From NCBI RefSeq assembly GCF_003788695.1, contig NZ_RARA01000022.1:47367-61446 (forward strand): a stretch of 14,080 bases of DNA, read 5' to 3'. The DNA comes from Candidatus Cardinium hertigii (GTDB lineage: Bacteria; Bacteroidota; Bacteroidia; Cytophagales_A; Amoebophilaceae). The translations under genes were made by a program, and so were the position numbers. Below, one piece after another: positions 13,565 through 14,080 of the stretch (position 1 is its first letter; the number at the start of each line of letters is the position of its first letter). Below the pieces are notes generated by a model. The model saw only the letters and a list, made by a program, of their open reading frames with translations, had not been told where the DNA came from and searched no databases.

Positions 13565-13815
13565 TTGAACAAAGGTGTGACTAGAAAATTTTAGGCTGCA
13601 AGCTGGTAGAAAATCAGCCTGGTTTGAGCCTACTCTTCGTCTTTGAAAAGCTGACTGCGTTCCGCTTCGGGATTCAGCGTACTCGCATAGTTTCTACTAT
13701 GCTGCGTGCGCTTCACCCTCGCGCGCCTTACCAGCTTTCCAAATCCATTGAGTAACCATAGGGCGAGTTCTGATTTTCAGCTTGCAGCCTGAAATTTTCA
13801 ATAGCTTTGTTCACC
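13565..13815. repeat. Imperfect palindrome of about 250 bp
   Basis: The arms fold around GCATAGT-TTCT-ACTATGC (13685-13702). The outer arms carry TTGAACAAAG and CTTTGTTCA, then AGGCTGCAAGCT and AGCTTGCAGCCT, then AAAATCAG and CTGATTTT, in mirror order, and the inner arms GAAAAGCTG and CCAGCTTTC. The centre is noticeably GC-richer than the surroundings. It resembles a fold-back element or repeated palindromic element; no open frame of note. Transcribed in either direction, it would give a long hairpin RNA. Confidence 0.75.
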
Positions 13816-13833
13816 AGCGCTTGATTTTTTTGA

Positions 13834-13861
13834 TTACTTTTTTTATCAAGAAAAAAAGTAA
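13834..13861. repeat. AT-rich 11-bp hairpin
   Basis: TTACTTTTTTT (13834-13844) pairs perfectly with AAAAAAAGTAA (13851-13861) around ATCAAG. It has no GC stem or following T-run, so it is not a standard terminator. Its right arm begins the segment shared with 2060-2121. Confidence 0.6.
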
Positions 13862-13921
13862 CGAATAATTTAGTAATGAAATAATTAAATTAAAAACATT
13901 TCTGCCACGCAAGTGAACGGA

Positions 13922-14013
13922 CAATGGCGTCAACTTAAGGTTTAACTATTATTGATAACCAAGTAGAATAGGAGGGTAGGCTAATCATGAATTGCCTTAA
14001 GTTGACGCCATTG
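13922..14013 (+). mobile_element. 92-bp miniature element (MITE), copy B
   Basis: Same 19-bp terminal inverted repeats and nearly the same 54-base interior as copy A (differing only in TTTAACTATT against TTTAGTTGTT), in the opposite orientation. The flanking 10-bp direct repeat is AGTGAACGGA (13912-13921 and 14014-14023), the complement of the one at copy A. It appears to have inserted into the end of the larger GTATCCGTTCA unit, interrupting CACGCAAGTGAACGGATAC. In this orientation a GGAGGG followed by ATG lies near the right end, possibly the leftover leader of a transposase gene. Confidence 0.85.
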
Positions 14014-14040
14014 AGTGAACGGATACACTTATATGCTAGC

Positions 14041-14076
14041 ATTGGGGGTCAACTTTGGTTGGTCCCCAATTTTTTA
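14041..14076 (+). terminator. Intrinsic terminator, displaced from the second paralogue
   Basis: ATTGGGGG pairs with TCCCCAAT (14063-14070; the innermost pair is G-T) and a run of T follows. Both the stem-loop and the bases before it (TTATATGCTAGC) match the terminator of the first paralogue at 10438-10473. It now lies about 570 bases after the second paralogue's stop codon. Confidence 0.85.
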
Positions 14077-14080
14077 TTAT

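Larger units (their letters stand above)
13478..14026. repeat. 549-bp repeat unit bounded by GTATCCGTTCA inverted ends
   Basis: GTATCCGTTCA (13478-13488) and TGAACGGATAC (14016-14026) are exact inverted copies. The unit starts 6 bases after the stop codon of the second paralogue and ends 14 bases before the terminator stem. Comparison with the first paralogue shows that it was inserted, or grew, between gene and terminator. It contains a large imperfect palindrome, an AT hairpin, the sequence shared with 2060-2121 and a 92-bp element. No coding region is visible. Confidence 0.6.

Noticed and set aside
13987..14080. Open frame starting at the ATG inside the 92-bp element and running to the window end
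   Set aside because: It runs through the element end, the direct repeat and the terminator; the translation has no recognisable character.

Overview
The window is AT-rich bacterial DNA, most likely from a Bacteroidota intracellular symbiont of the Amoebophilaceae type (Cardinium/Amoebophilus-like). This is an inference. It rests on the Bacteroidota character of the GltX N-terminus, the short type II Psd next to CdsA and the UvrA sequence; on an Rpn/PD-(D/E)XK 'transposase' gene with GEAR-type repeats; on start sites without clear Shine-Dalgarno sequences; and on many degraded mobile-element fragments. No rRNA or tRNA gene was found.

Left part, minus strand (1-3116): a compact cdsA-psd-gltX run (CDP-diacylglycerol synthase, phosphatidylserine decarboxylase, partial glutamyl-tRNA synthetase) supplies phospholipid headgroup chemistry and tRNA charging. 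Upstream of it lies a gene for only the 5'-3' exonuclease domain of DNA polymerase I. The polymerase part is absent here, and a mobile-element relic lies just beyond the stop codon.

Middle, plus strand (3417-7908): an Rpn-family nuclease with a tandemly repeated helical C-terminal region, then ruvX/yqgF, then uvrA. Together with the PolA-type exonuclease this is a local set of DNA repair and recombination functions, though not an obvious single operon.

Right part (8155-14080): two large paralogous genes of unknown function (734 and 886 aa). Each has a lipoprotein-like N-terminus, a conserved 17-base upstream block and a near-identical intrinsic terminator, so a whole transcription unit appears to have been duplicated. 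The second copy carries about 215 codons of Ala/Val/Asn-rich, almost exclusively T-ending codons that the first copy lacks. The second gene is bracketed by oppositely oriented copies of a 92-bp miniature transposon. Its 19-bp terminal inverted repeats resemble those of the IS231 group of the IS4 family, and 10-bp direct repeats flank it. Each copy is nested in a larger unit ending in GTATCCGTTCA. The right-hand unit separates the second gene from its own terminator and also contains a roughly 250-bp imperfect palindrome.

The most unusual content is this duplicated, unrecognised lipoprotein-like pair with its expanding low-complexity segment, inside a nest of small repeats. Secondary points are the polymerase-less polA and a possible gene-within-gene in the Rpn locus.
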